From: Nocardioides marmorisolisilvae
GTDB taxonomy: Bacteria > Actinomycetota > Actinomycetes > Propionibacteriales > Nocardioidaceae
Length of the DNA stretch: 64,000 bases
Direction: 5' to 3'
Assembly: GCF_031656915.1 (NCBI RefSeq)
Contig: NZ_CP134227.1
Span: 868,001 to 932,000, forward strand
The notes under the pieces are model-generated. The model had not been told where the DNA came from. It saw only the letters and a list, made by a program, of their open reading frames with translations, and did no database searches. A program made the position numbers and the translations under genes. This document shows positions 1 to 10,201 of this stretch, one piece after another. Position 1 is the stretch's first letter; every line of letters starts with the position of its first letter.

Positions 1-206
1 GGGGTGCCGGGACCGCCGAGGTGCACCGGGAGGATGTCGTCGGTCACCGCGCGCGCCTCCCGGTCGTAGCGGACCTCCCCGTGCAGGTCGCACCAGTGGC
101 ACGCAAGCGTCAGCGTGTCCGCCTGCGCGGCCATCTCCCGCTGCCGCACCTCTTCGACGAGCAGCAAAACCTGCCGCTGCGGGAGCTCGTCGAGGTCGGT
201 GATCAT
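1..206 (-). CDS. DUF222-type HNH endonuclease family protein, N-terminal part (cut by window edge)
   Basis: The minus-strand frame opens with ATG at 206 and stays open to base 1, so only about 68 N-terminal residues are visible. They include a leucine-rich helix (ELPQRQVLLLVEEVRQRE), then LACHWCDLHGE and a segment ending in HLGGPGT. This arrangement resembles the start of the DUF222/HNH proteins that are abundant in Nocardioides and relatives, where a Leu-rich helix precedes a GG-x-GT segment. The HNH nuclease domain would lie outside the window, so nuclease function is family inference only. It is divergent from the DinB-like gene at 296. Confidence 0.5.
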   Translation of the reverse strand, partial: MITDLDELPQRQVLLLVEEVRQREMAAQADTLTLACHWCDLHGEVRYDREARAVTDDILPVHLGGPGT

Positions 207-295
207 GGTTGAAGTCTATCGCTCATATGTTCGATAGACAAGGCATTGATGGATCTCTCACGGTCGGCGACGCTCGATCTGGCAGAGTGCAGCAC

Positions 296-868
296 ATGAG
301 CGATCGCGCTGCCGACGGAACCGAGTCGGGCCTCTCCGACGACGCCTTCTCACCCGTCTGGACAGACGACGACCGCCCGCGCATCCCGCGAGTGGCCGCG
401 GAGCGCGAGGCGCTCACGGCATATCTCGAGTACTACCGGGCGACGGTGGAGATGAAGTGTCGCGGCCTGACACCCGAGCAGGCCCGCGCTCGGCCCATGC
501 CGCCGTCCACACTGTCACCCCATGGCCTGGTCCGGCACCTGGCCGGCGTCGAGCGCTGGTGGTTCCAGCAGAACTTCGAACGCCGCGAGGTGCCCTTCCT
601 GTTCTTCACTGCCGACAACCCCGACCTGGACTTCGAACCGCCCCCGGACGCCGACTTCGCCGCCGACCTGGAGACCTGGCGTGCCGAGTGCGCGGCCTCG
701 CGCGAGATCGTCGCCGCACACGGTCTCGACGACATCGCCCGGCCCCTCGACTGGCATGAGGACGTCGACCTGCGCTGGCTGGTGCTCCGGATGGTCACCG
801 AGTACGCCCAGCACTGCGGGCACCTCGACCTGCTTCGCGAGGGCATCGACGGTAGGACCGGCAGCTGA
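296..868 (+). CDS. DinB/DUF664-like protein
   Basis: This 190-aa soluble protein matches the DUF664 branch of the DinB superfamily (four-helix bundles, often metal-binding thiol-dependent enzymes or stress proteins). Visible landmarks are LSPHGLVRHLAGVERWWFQ around residues 80-98 and TEYAQHCGHLDLLREGIDG near the C-terminus. The histidines in these two helices are those expected to form a metal site in the family. The frame is open further upstream, but the ATG at 296 is the first start giving the normal family length, and the upstream extension has no family character. The substrate is unknown. Mycothiol-dependent chemistry would fit an actinobacterium but is not shown. Confidence 0.8.
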   Translation: MSDRAADGTESGLSDDAFSPVWTDDDRPRIPRVAAEREALTAYLEYYRATVEMKCRGLTPEQARARPMPPSTLSPHGLVRHLAGVERWWFQQNFERREVPFLFFTADNPDLDFEPPPDADFAADLETWRAECAASREIVAAHGLDDIARPLDWHEDVDLRWLVLRMVTEYAQHCGHLDLLREGIDGRTGS

Positions 869-911
869 GCCGGCGGCCGGGAGACGCACCGCTCTGTCGC
901 CGGATCCGCTA

Positions 912-928
912 TTGCGTATGATTTGCAA
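912..928. promoter_or_regulatory. Fur-family (Nur/Zur-like) operator candidate upstream of the nickel/cobalt permease
   Basis: TTGCGT-ATGAT-TTGCAA is an imperfect inverted repeat with 6-bp half-sites and a 5-bp spacer, 66 bp upstream of the permease start. This half-site and spacer layout matches, as I recall it, the box of the actinobacterial nickel regulator Nur. A Zur or Fur box cannot be excluded. The position fits repression of metal uptake when metal is plentiful. Confidence 0.45.
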
Positions 929-993
929 CAGCGCGCTGCTGGCCGTCCAGGTCGCCGGCGCCGGCCAGCCGACGTGAACCAGGAGATCCGCTC

Positions 994-2142
994 GTGACCG
1001 AGGTCGTCTCGCCCCCCGCCAGGTCGCGCGGCACCCAGTTCCGCGAGAGCCTGACCGTCGGCGACTGGCGTTCCCTGACCGCGATGGGCGCGTTCATCGT
1101 CCTGCTGCACGTCGTCGGCTTCGTGGTGCTCGTGGGTCTCGTCGCGCCGGAGCACTACCAGCTCGGCGGCGACCACCCCGTCTTCACCATCGGCGTCGGC
1201 GTGCTCGCCTACACCTTCGGCCTGCGACACGCCTTCGACGCCGACCACATCGCGGCGGTCGACAACACCACCCGCAAGCTGATCGCGGAGAACCTGGCCC
1301 TCGAGGGAGCGGGGCGCGAGCCGCGGCGCAAGCCCCTGTCGGTCGGGTTCTGGTTCTCGTTGGGCCACTCCACGATCGTCTTCGCGCTGTCGTTCCTGCT
1401 CGCGATCGGCGTCCGGTCGTTGGTGGATCCGGTCGAGAACGACAGCTCCCGACTGCACACGATCACCGGGGTCATCGGCCCGTCCGTCTCCGGCATCTTC
1501 TTGTGGATCCTGGGCATCCTCAACCTGGCCGCCCTGATCGGGATCCTCCGGGTCTTCCGCGCGATGCGCCACGGCAAGTACGACGAGGCCGAGCTGGAGA
1601 AGCAGCTGGACTCCCGTGGGTTCATGAACCGCTTCCTCGGCGGGCTGACCAAGTCGGTCACCAAGCCGTGGCACATCTACCCGGTCGGCGTCCTCTTCGG
1701 CCTCGGCTTCGACACCGCGACCGAGGTCGGGCTCCTGGTCGTCGCCGGCGGCGCGGCGGCGCTGCATCTGCCCTTCTACTCCATCCTCGTGCTGCCGGTC
1801 CTCTTCGCCGCCGGCATGTGCCTGATGGACACCATCGACGGCGTCTTCATGAACGCCGCCTACGGATGGGCCTTCGCGCGCCCGGTGCGCAAGGTCTTCT
1901 ACAACCTGACCATCACCACGATCTCGGTGCTCGTTGCCTTGGTGATCGGCACCGTCGAGCTCCTCGGCGTGCTCGCCGACCGACTGTCGATCGAGCACGG
2001 TCCGCTGGCGGCGATCGGCAGCGTCAACCTCGACTACGCCGGCTACGCGATCGTCGGGCTCTTCTTCGTCTCCTGGGCGGTGGCGCTCGGGATCTGGTAC
2101 TTCGGCCGCATCGAGGAGCGCTGGTCGGCCGACCTCTCCTGA
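994..2142 (+). CDS. HoxN/HupN/NixA family nickel/cobalt permease
   Basis: This 382-aa integral membrane protein imports Ni2+ or Co2+ across the cytoplasmic membrane. The signature H-x4-D-H sits in helix II (LRHAFDADHIAAVDN, about residue 75), and a second family motif, LFGLGFDTATEV, lies near residue 235. About eight hydrophobic segments are visible. The start is GTG at 994, with AGGAG at 981-985 as ribosome-binding site. The gene is monocistronic, and its stop lies 9 bp from the stop of the convergent ribonuclease gene. The upstream inverted repeat (912-928) suggests metal-dependent control. Whether nickel or cobalt is preferred cannot be read from the sequence. Confidence 0.9.
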   Translation: MTEVVSPPARSRGTQFRESLTVGDWRSLTAMGAFIVLLHVVGFVVLVGLVAPEHYQLGGDHPVFTIGVGVLAYTFGLRHAFDADHIAAVDNTTRKLIAENLALEGAGREPRRKPLSVGFWFSLGHSTIVFALSFLLAIGVRSLVDPVENDSSRLHTITGVIGPSVSGIFLWILGILNLAALIGILRVFRAMRHGKYDEAELEKQLDSRGFMNRFLGGLTKSVTKPWHIYPVGVLFGLGFDTATEVGLLVVAGGAAALHLPFYSILVLPVLFAAGMCLMDTIDGVFMNAAYGWAFARPVRKVFYNLTITTISVLVALVIGTVELLGVLADRLSIEHGPLAAIGSVNLDYAGYAIVGLFFVSWAVALGIWYFGRIEERWSADLS

Positions 2143-2151
2143 CGCCCCGCG

Positions 2152-3582
2152 CTAGAGCTGGAAGCGCACGGTCCGGGTGGCCGGGTCGGCCTCGGCCAAG
2201 GTCACGGTCACCGCTTCGCCGACCGGCAATGCCTCGCGGCCGACCACGCGCGCCTCGACGGCGGGGTCGCGAACCATCAGGTCGCCCTTCGTGAGCTCGT
2301 CGTGCTCCACCTCGAGTACGACGCCCTCGAACGGCTCCCCGACCCGGCCCTTGAGCGTCTCGGCCTCGACCAGGTCCAGCACCGCTGCCTCGTACTGGTG
2401 GGCCCGTCGGCCAGACTCCTGCATCGTCGCGGGCAGGTCGTGCAGCCGGTCGAGGACCCATTGCGGGACCTGCTCCCCCGCGGTCAGTGCGGCGCACACC
2501 TCGAGGGCGTAGCGGTCCACCAGACGACGCAGCGGCGCGGTCACATGAGCGTATTCGGAGGCCAGCGCAGCGTGCTCGGGCTGTGCGGGCAGCTCGCCGT
2601 CGAAGCCGACGTACCCGGCGCCGCGGAGCAGCGCGGTGCAGGCCACGACCATCGCCGCCTCGTTGGGTCGGGATGAGTCCAGCCCGCGGATGAAGTCGGG
2701 GTAGTGCTGCTCGGCCGGCCAGTCGATCTTGAGCGCCTTGGCCGTACGGTGCAGGCGCTTGACGGCGTCGTGCTCCGGCGGCGGCAGGGTGCGCAGCACG
2801 CCGACCCGCCCGTTGATCATCATCGAGGCAGCGGCGAACCCGGTGAGCAGCGAGATCTGCGCGTTCCAGCTCTCGACGGGGAGCACGGTCCGGAACTCGA
2901 GCTTCCAGACGTCGCCCTCGATGTCGACCTCCTGCTCGGGCATCGGCAGGTTCACGCCACCACGATCGATCTCCTGGGCGACCCGCAGCTGACCGACCTC
3001 GCGGAGCAGTTGGAGCGTCTCGCCGGCGGACCCGTCGTCGAGTTGCTGCTGCACACCCTCATAGTCCAGTCGGGCCCGCGATGTCACCCGCGCCCGCTCC
3101 ACCCGGGCGTCGCCGAGCTCGCCGTGCCGGTCGACCTTCAGCGTCCACAGGAACGCCGGACGGACCTGTCCGGGCAGCAGCGAGGCTGCGCCCTCCGACA
3201 GCGCAGTGGGATGCAGCGGCACCGTGGTGTCGGCGCCGTACAGCGTCTCGCCGCGCCGGTTGGCCTCCACGTCGACGGGGTCGCCGGCCGTGATGAACGC
3301 GGCCAGGTCGGCGATCGCGTAGTGCACGACGTAGCCGTCGCCATCACGCTCCAGATGCATCGCCTGATCGAGGTCCATCGACCCGACCGGGTCGATGGTG
3401 ACGAGCTCCAGGTCCGTCCGGTCCAGCTCCGGCAGCCGCGGGGCCGCTGCGGCGGCCGTGGCCGCCTGCTCGACCTCGGGAGCGAACGCCGGGTCGACGT
3501 GCAGCTCCTCCTGGATCCGGGCGATCCCCTCCCGGAGGGCGCCCTCGGCGGAGTTGCGAACTCGTAGGACTCGACTGGCCAC
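2152..3582 (-). CDS. RNB-domain ribonuclease (RNase II/R-like)
   Basis: This 476-aa protein has one RNB catalytic domain and is expected to degrade RNA 3' to 5'. The metal-binding motif reads IDPVGSMDLDQAM (about residues 70-83). The fourth acidic position of classical RNase II/R is Gln here, which I believe is usual for the short actinobacterial subfamily. The C-terminus carries a small beta-rich segment in place of a full S1 domain, and no cold-shock domains precede the RNB domain. The frame is open upstream to 3948, but GTG at 3582 preceded by GAGGAG, with homology starting at ASRVLRVRNS, fixes the start. It is divergent from yaaA. Confidence 0.87.
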   Translation of the reverse strand: MASRVLRVRNSAEGALREGIARIQEELHVDPAFAPEVEQAATAAAAAPRLPELDRTDLELVTIDPVGSMDLDQAMHLERDGDGYVVHYAIADLAAFITAGDPVDVEANRRGETLYGADTTVPLHPTALSEGAASLLPGQVRPAFLWTLKVDRHGELGDARVERARVTSRARLDYEGVQQQLDDGSAGETLQLLREVGQLRVAQEIDRGGVNLPMPEQEVDIEGDVWKLEFRTVLPVESWNAQISLLTGFAAASMMINGRVGVLRTLPPPEHDAVKRLHRTAKALKIDWPAEQHYPDFIRGLDSSRPNEAAMVVACTALLRGAGYVGFDGELPAQPEHAALASEYAHVTAPLRRLVDRYALEVCAALTAGEQVPQWVLDRLHDLPATMQESGRRAHQYEAAVLDLVEAETLKGRVGEPFEGVVLEVEHDELTKGDLMVRDPAVEARVVGREALPVGEAVTVTLAEADPATRTVRFQL

Positions 3583-3679
3583 AGCTGCTCCTCGAGACGA
3601 CGTACGGCGCGGCGATGGCGCCATGACGTTCACCACCTTATTCAGACGCGGACCCGTCGGGCCCCCTAGGCTGCCTGCC

Positions 3680-4495
3680 GTGCTGATCCTGCTCCCGCCG
3701 TCCGAGGGCAAGTCCGCCCCGACGCGGGGCCGGCCCCTGGACCTGGCTCGGCTCGACCTCCCGGCCCTCACCGAGGCGCGGGACGAGGTGCTGACCGCGC
3801 TCGTGGAGATGTGCGCACCCCGCAGCGACTCGATGACGCCGCTGCACGACGAGGTTCTGGCAGAGCGTGCGGCGCAGATCCTGGGGCTGGGCAGCACCCA
3901 GATCGACCAGGTGGACGTCAACGCGCGGTTGCGGACCTCGCCGACCACCCGCGCCGACCGGCTCTACACGGGCGTCCTCTACGACGCGCTCGACCTCGCC
4001 AGCCTGGACGGGCCTGCACGACGACGTGCGACGCGCTGGCTGGCGATCACCTCGTCGCTGTTCGGGCTCCTTCGACCCCACGACCCGGTGCCCGCGTACC
4101 GTCTGGCCGGTGGGGTCGTGCTGCCCGGTCTCGGCGGCGTCGCCGCGCACTGGCGCCGGCACCTGGACCCGGTGGTCCGCGATGCCGCCGGTCGTGGCCT
4201 GGTGATCGACCTGAGGTCCTCGACGTACGCCGCGTTCTGGCGCCCCGCCCCCGACCTCGCCGACCGGGTGGCGACGGTCCGGGTGCTGCACCAGGTCGGC
4301 AGCACCCGCAAGGTGGTCAGCCATTTCAACAAGGCGACCAAGGGCCGGTTGGTGCGGGCCCTTCTCGAGGACGGTGGCGCGCCGTCGACCCCGGCGGGCC
4401 TCGCCGACCACCTCGAGGCACTCGGCTGGCACGTCGAGCAGCAGCCGCCGACCCGCACGGGGCAGCAGCTCGACATCGTGGTCGACGAGATCTAG
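3680..4495 (+). CDS. yaaA: YaaA/DUF328 family peroxide-stress protein
   Basis: This 271-aa cytosolic protein begins VLILLPPSEGKS, the hallmark N-terminus of the YaaA family. In E. coli YaaA limits free iron and DNA damage during peroxide stress. Further conserved stretches are VLYDALDL, ITSSLFGLLRP and the C-terminal SHFNKATKGRLVRAL. The start is GTG at 3680, because the longer open frame upstream overlaps the divergent promoter region and lacks family sequence. Its stop overlaps by 4 bp that of the convergent phosphatase. The role in this organism is inferred from the family. Confidence 0.87.
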   Translation: MLILLPPSEGKSAPTRGRPLDLARLDLPALTEARDEVLTALVEMCAPRSDSMTPLHDEVLAERAAQILGLGSTQIDQVDVNARLRTSPTTRADRLYTGVLYDALDLASLDGPARRRATRWLAITSSLFGLLRPHDPVPAYRLAGGVVLPGLGGVAAHWRRHLDPVVRDAAGRGLVIDLRSSTYAAFWRPAPDLADRVATVRVLHQVGSTRKVVSHFNKATKGRLVRALLEDGGAPSTPAGLADHLEALGWHVEQQPPTRTGQQLDIVVDEI

Positions 4496-5214
4496 AACGC
4501 CTGCAGCGGCGCGTCGGTCGGCCGGGCGTTGTAGAGCCGGAGGTTGGCCGTCGGCCGCTGGGCCTGTGCCTCGAAGTAGCTGATCACCGTGACCGACGCG
4601 GGCGCGAGCTCCATCCGGTGGATGGCGTCCAGAGGCGCACCGAGAGCGTCGGCGACGAGCGTCTTGATGGGTGTCACGTGGCTGACGACCACGACGGTGC
4701 ATCCGGCGTACGCCGCGACGATCCGGTCGCGTCCGGCCAGCACCCGCTTCTCCACGTCCCGGAAGGATTCCGCCCCGCCGGCGGGGTGCTCGAGGTCGCC
4801 CAGCCAGGCAGCGAGCTCGTCGGGGTGGTGCTCGTGCACCTCGCCGAACGTGAGGCCGTCCCAGATGCCGAACTCCATCTCGGCGAGGCCTGGCTCCTCG
4901 GACACGGCCTTCTCCAGGAAGCCGGCAAGGATCTCCGCGCTCTCCCGGGTCCGGCGCACCGGGCTTGTGATCAGCGCGTCCACGGTGGGGGCGATCGGCT
5001 CGAGCCACTTCCCGATGGTGCGCACCTGACCGCGGCCCTCCTCGTTCAGGCCGGGGTTCGCGCTGGCGAGGCCGCCGGAGAAGCGCTTATGGCGGGTGTG
5101 GTCGGTGACGCCGTGACGCACCAGGATCAGTGTCGTCGGCGTGCCGCCGACACCGGCCCAGCCACGCGCCGGCGCCGTCATGCCGCCGCCCGCACCGTCA
5201 GAGGCCGGACTCAC
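4492..5214 (-). CDS. Histidine phosphatase family protein (phosphoglycerate-mutase fold)
   Basis: This 240-aa protein has the RHG motif LVRHGVTDH (about residue 32) and the second catalytic histidine in VVVSHVTPIK (about residue 178), typical of acid or cofactor-type phosphatases. In mycobacteria and many actinobacteria this position is held by a two-domain RNase H/acid-phosphatase fusion. Here only the phosphatase half is present, after a short Gly/Ala-rich leader. The GTG start at 5214 overlaps the end of the zinc-ribbon gene by 17 bp, so translational coupling is likely. ATG at 5181 is an alternative start. The substrate is unknown. Confidence 0.82.
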   Translation of the reverse strand: MSPASDGAGGGMTAPARGWAGVGGTPTTLILVRHGVTDHTRHKRFSGGLASANPGLNEEGRGQVRTIGKWLEPIAPTVDALITSPVRRTRESAEILAGFLEKAVSEEPGLAEMEFGIWDGLTFGEVHEHHPDELAAWLGDLEHPAGGAESFRDVEKRVLAGRDRIVAAYAGCTVVVVSHVTPIKTLVADALGAPLDAIHRMELAPASVTVISYFEAQAQRPTANLRLYNARPTDAPLQAF

Positions 5215-5941
5215 CGGTACGCACCAGGATGCGGCCGCACTCCTCGCACCGGACGACGTCGTCGGTCGGCCGGGTCCGGATCTCGCCGAGGATCGAGTTG
5301 TCCAGCGTCAGCCGGCAGCCGCCGCACTGCCGCGCGCGCAGCGCCGCGGCACCGACCCCACCCTTCTGCTCGCGCAGCTTCTCGTAGAGCGCGAGCAGGT
5401 CGTCGGGGACACCGTCGGCCGTCACCTTCCGCTCGGCGACGGACTGGGCGAGCTCCCCGTCGAGCTCACCCGCGCGTGACGAGCGGGCGCCCTCCAGGCG
5501 CTCGCGCTCCTCCTCGATCCGGGCCAGCTCGTCGGTGCGGTCCCGGAGTGACTGCTGGGCAGCCTCGAGTCGCTCCATCACCTCCAGCTCGACGTCCTCG
5601 AGGTCGCTGATCCGGCGACTCAGGGACTGCAGCTCGTGCAGCATCCGCTCGATGTCCTTCGGGCTGCCGACGGCCCCCGAGTCGATGAGGCCCTGGTCCC
5701 GCTCGCGCCGGGCGCGCACCGACTCGACGTCGCGGTCAGCCTTCTTCTGCTCGGCGGTGAGATCGTCGACCTCGACGCGCAGGTCGCGAAGGGCGTTCGC
5801 CACGGCCGTACGGCGAGCGCCGAGCTCGGCGATCTGGGCGGCCTCCGGGATGGAGCCCAGCCGGTGCCGGATCGTGTCGATGCGGCTGTCGATCTCCTGC
5901 ACGTCGAGGAGCTTCAGTTGGGCGAACGGGTCGGCTTTCAG
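5198..5941 (-). CDS. C4-type zinc-ribbon coiled-coil protein (DUF164/CdsZ family), CTG start
   Basis: This protein of about 247 aa has a long charged coiled coil (about residues 30-185) followed by a C-terminal zinc ribbon with CGGC and CEEC pairs about 25 residues apart. Members of this family, conserved across actinobacteria, are thought to act in nucleic-acid or translation-related processes. The frame shows no ATG, GTG or TTG where homology begins. The sequence after the Nif3 stop is GAGGAG-TCACG-CTG-AAA-GCC, so CTG at 5941 is the best start, 7 nt after a strong ribosome-binding site. A GTG about 12 codons downstream is the fallback. It is coupled to Nif3 upstream and the phosphatase downstream. 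Confidence 0.82.
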   Translation of the reverse strand: MKADPFAQLKLLDVQEIDSRIDTIRHRLGSIPEAAQIAELGARRTAVANALRDLRVEVDDLTAEQKKADRDVESVRARRERDQGLIDSGAVGSPKDIERMLHELQSLSRRISDLEDVELEVMERLEAAQQSLRDRTDELARIEEERERLEGARSSRAGELDGELAQSVAERKVTADGVPDDLLALYEKLREQKGGVGAAALRARQCGGCRLTLDNSILGEIRTRPTDDVVRCEECGRILVRTGESGL

Positions 5942-5958
5942 CGTGACTCCTCGGGGGC

Positions 5959-7077
5959 TCAGACCCGGAAGGTCCAGGGATCTGTGTTGGTGGTGCTCAC
6001 GTGCAGCTCCACCGTATCGCCCAACGCCTCGGCCAGCCGACCGGCGAGCACCGGGAGCCAAGTCCACTCGGCCGCCCAGTGCGCGACGTCGACCAGCGCC
6101 GGACCGTCATGCTCACGAAACTCCGAGGCCGGGTGGTGCCGCAGGTCGGAGGTCAGGTAGACGTCCGCACCCGCCGCGCGGGCCCGGTCGAGCAGGAAGT
6201 CGCCGGCGCCGCCGCATAGGGCCACCGTGCGCACCGGCTGATCGGGGTCACCGGAGACCCGGACGCCGTGCGGGGTCTCCGGCAGCACCGTCGCCACCCT
6301 CTCGGCGAACCCGCGCAGCGTGGTGGGCTCGGCGAGCCTGCCCCACCGGCCGGCTCCCCGTGTCGAGTCGTCGAGGGCGGCCAGCTCGACCACGTCGTAC
6401 GCCGGCTCCTCGTAAGGATGAGCCGCGAGCATCGCCTCGACCGCAGCCGCACGCCGCGGACGCGGGCAGACCGACTCGATCCGCACCTCGTCGACGACCT
6501 CCGGTCGTCCCACCTCGCCGATCGCGGGCCGCGCGCCCGCCAACGGGCGGAACCGGCCCTCCCCCGACGTGGTGAACGTGCACGAGTCGTAGTCGCCGAT
6601 CGCACCCGCCCCGGCCCCGGTCAGTGCACTGCGGACCGCCTCGGCTGCATCGACGGGCACGAAGACGACGATCTTGTCGAGCGGCTCGGCCGGATCGGCG
6701 TCCAGCGGTCGCAGCTGCTCGAGCCCGAGCGCGCGAGCCAGCGCCTCCGAGACACCGCCCTCGGGCGCGTCGGCGTTGGTGTGCGCGGTGAACAGCGCAC
6801 ACCCGTTGCTGAGCAAGCGGTGCAGCACCCTGCCCTTGGGGTCGGTCGCTGCGACCGAGCTGGTGCCCCGGAGATAGAGCGGATGGTGACAGATGACCAG
6901 GTCCACGCCCAGGCTGACGGCCTCGTCGGCCACCGCCGCCACCGGGTCGACCGCCAGCAGGATCCGGCGTACCGGCGCGGCCGGGTCACCGCACACGAGT
7001 CCCACACGGTCCCAGTCGTCGGCGTACCGCGGCGGATACCAGCTGTCGAGCAGCGCGACGACCTCCTCGAGCTCCAT
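5959..7077 (-). CDS. Nif3-like dinuclear metal-centre protein (YbgI/NIF3)
   Basis: This 372-aa protein starts MELEEVVALLDSWYPP. It has the metal-binding histidines of the family in LVICHHPLYLRG (about residues 60-71) and a C-terminal DVAHWAAEW motif. A central insert with HPYEEPAYDVV is the PII-like domain found in the long (about 370 aa) bacterial version. The family is near-universal. GTP cyclohydrolase I type 2 or other hydrolase roles have been suggested, but no firm function is known. The start ATG at 7077 is divergent from an MFS gene, and the leftward neighbours (zinc-ribbon and phosphatase) form a conserved actinobacterial cluster. Confidence 0.87.
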   Translation of the reverse strand: MELEEVVALLDSWYPPRYADDWDRVGLVCGDPAAPVRRILLAVDPVAAVADEAVSLGVDLVICHHPLYLRGTSSVAATDPKGRVLHRLLSNGCALFTAHTNADAPEGGVSEALARALGLEQLRPLDADPAEPLDKIVVFVPVDAAEAVRSALTGAGAGAIGDYDSCTFTTSGEGRFRPLAGARPAIGEVGRPEVVDEVRIESVCPRPRRAAAVEAMLAAHPYEEPAYDVVELAALDDSTRGAGRWGRLAEPTTLRGFAERVATVLPETPHGVRVSGDPDQPVRTVALCGGAGDFLLDRARAAGADVYLTSDLRHHPASEFREHDGPALVDVAHWAAEWTWLPVLAGRLAEALGDTVELHVSTTNTDPWTFRV

Positions 7078-7135
7078 GGTGGGCAGGCTACCGAGCCCAC
7101 CGCCCGGCCGGGTGGCAGCATGTGACCTCGTGCGC

Positions 7136-8375
7136 ATGCCCACCTCTCCCACCCGGACTCTGGGCGCGACCGTGCGCCGGTCCGGGCTTCCCGAGGACGT
7201 GTGGGCGATGTCGGGCGTCGCCCTGTGCGTCGCGCTCGGCTTCGGGGTGGTGGCGCCGGCAATCCCTCTGTTCGCCACCCAGTTCGGTGTCGACGCGACC
7301 GCCGCGGGAGCGGTGGTCTCGGCGTTCGCGTTGCTGCGGCTGCTCTCGGGTCCGGTCGCGGGCCGACTGGTGGACCGGGTCGGTGAGCGTGTCGGGCTGA
7401 TGCTCGGTCTCGTCGTGGTCGCGGTCTCGAGCCTGCTGGCCGGGCTGTCCCAGACGTACCCGCAGCTGCTGGTGCTGCGCGGCGTCGGCGGTGTCGGGTC
7501 GGCCGTCTTCGGAGTCGCAGCGGTCAGTCTGGTCCTCAAGGTCGCGACCGCCAGCAACCGTGGCCAGGCGATGAGTGTCTACCGCTCCGGGTTCCTGGTC
7601 GGCGGCATCGTCGGTCCGGCCGTGGGCGGGGCTGCACTGGGCATCTCGCTGCGTGCCCCGTTCTTCCTCTACGCCGGGACCCTCGTGCTGGCCGCCGTGG
7701 TCGCGATGGTCTACGTCGGCCGCTCGGAGCGCGCCCGCGCGGTGCTGGCCGAGGACCCGGTGCCGGAGCCGGCCGCCACCGACCAGCAGGCGGACGAGGA
7801 TGGACCGGGCCTGCGCGCGCTGCTGGCCACCCGGGAGTACCAGGCCGCACTGGTCACCAACCTCGCGGTGGGTCTGGCGGTCTTCGGGGTGCGCAGCGCG
7901 GTGGTTCCGCTCTTCCTCGTTCACGGCCTGCACACGTCGACGTTCTGGGTGGCGATCGCCTTCCTGGTCTCGACCCTCGTGCAGACGGCGCTGATGTTGC
8001 CCGCCGGCCGCTGGTCCGACAGCGCCGGACGACGCCCCGCGCTGCTTGCGGGCGCGCTCGGCTCCGCCGTCGGAATGGCCCTGCTGGCGATCAGCGGCTC
8101 CCTCCTCGTGGCCATGCTCGCGATGGCCGTCTTCGGTGCCGGCTCCGCATTCCTCGGCAGCGTCCCAGCCGCGCTCGTCGGCGACGTCGCCGGCCGGCGA
8201 AGCGGCACCGTCGTGGCGGTGTTCAACATGGCCAGTGACCTGGGCGCGGTGGTGGGGCCGGTCCTGGCCGGCTGGCTGGTCGACCACGGCTCCTTCGCCA
8301 CCGCGTTCTGGCTCGGCGCCGGGGTGATCGCACTGGCCGGTGTGCTGGGCCTCCGCCTCCCGGGCCGATCCGTGG

Positions 8376-8383
<8 letters not shown>
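7136..8383 (+). CDS. MFS transporter (drug/metabolite efflux type)
   Basis: This protein of about 415 aa has twelve hydrophobic segments in two halves separated by a polar loop (about residues 195-225). The inter-helix motif GRLVDRVGERVG after TM2 is the MFS motif A, and AGRWSDSAGRRPALL is its counterpart in the second half. It is a proton-driven exporter by family. The cargo is unknown. ATG at 7136 was chosen. GTG at 7130 is equally possible, and little leader exists. The stop overlaps by 8 bp the end of the convergent acyl-CoA synthetase gene. Confidence 0.85.
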
Positions 8384-9905
<1,522 letters not shown>

Positions 9906-9960
9906 GGGATGTGGCCTCTCTCACAGATCGGGTGGGACCAATCTAGCGAGCGCGCGGCGG

Positions 9961-10032
9961 TGGGTGCTGAGGGGATCGAACCCCCGACATCTTCCTTGTA
10001 AGGGAAGCGCTCTACCGCTGAGCTAAGCACCC
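9961..10032 (-). tRNA. tRNA-Val (anticodon TAC)
   Basis: A 72-nt cloverleaf on the minus strand has acceptor GGGTGCT pairing with AGCACCC, and a D-arm beginning TAGCTCAGCGGTAGAGC. The anticodon stem CTTCC/GGAAG encloses the loop CTTACAA, giving anticodon TAC. The T-arm GGGGG-TTCGATC-CCCTC follows. The discriminator is A, and CCA is not encoded. Confidence 0.93.
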
Positions 10033-10097
10033 GGGAGCCCGCTGCCGAGCGAGCCCGGCACAGACTACGCACGGACCCGCGCACGGGGCAAAGAGAA

Positions 10098-10137
10098 GTC
10101 GCGATCGCTGGCGTCTCGGGTCACCAGCGATCGCGAC
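10098..10137 (-). terminator. Perfect 14-bp hairpin, probable terminator of the peroxiredoxin operon
   Basis: GTCGCGATCGCTGG (10098-10111) is exactly inverted at 10124-10137, with a 12-nt loop. Read leftward on the minus strand the hairpin is followed by TTCTCTTT, a weak U-tract. It lies 65 bp past the peroxiredoxin stop codon and before tRNA-Val, so an intrinsic terminator is the simplest reading. Confidence 0.6.
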
Positions 10138-10201
10138 ATCAGAAGTGTGACCCATCGCCAGGGCGATTTCCACTCCCGGAGCCAAAAATGGCCCGAAGGG
10201 A

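Noticed and set aside
433-1998. A 521-codon open frame on the minus strand opposite the DinB-like and nickel permease genes.
   Set aside because: Antisense shadow of two well-supported genes; its composition is Arg/Asp/Glu/Gln-rich without motifs, as expected from high-GC antisense frames.
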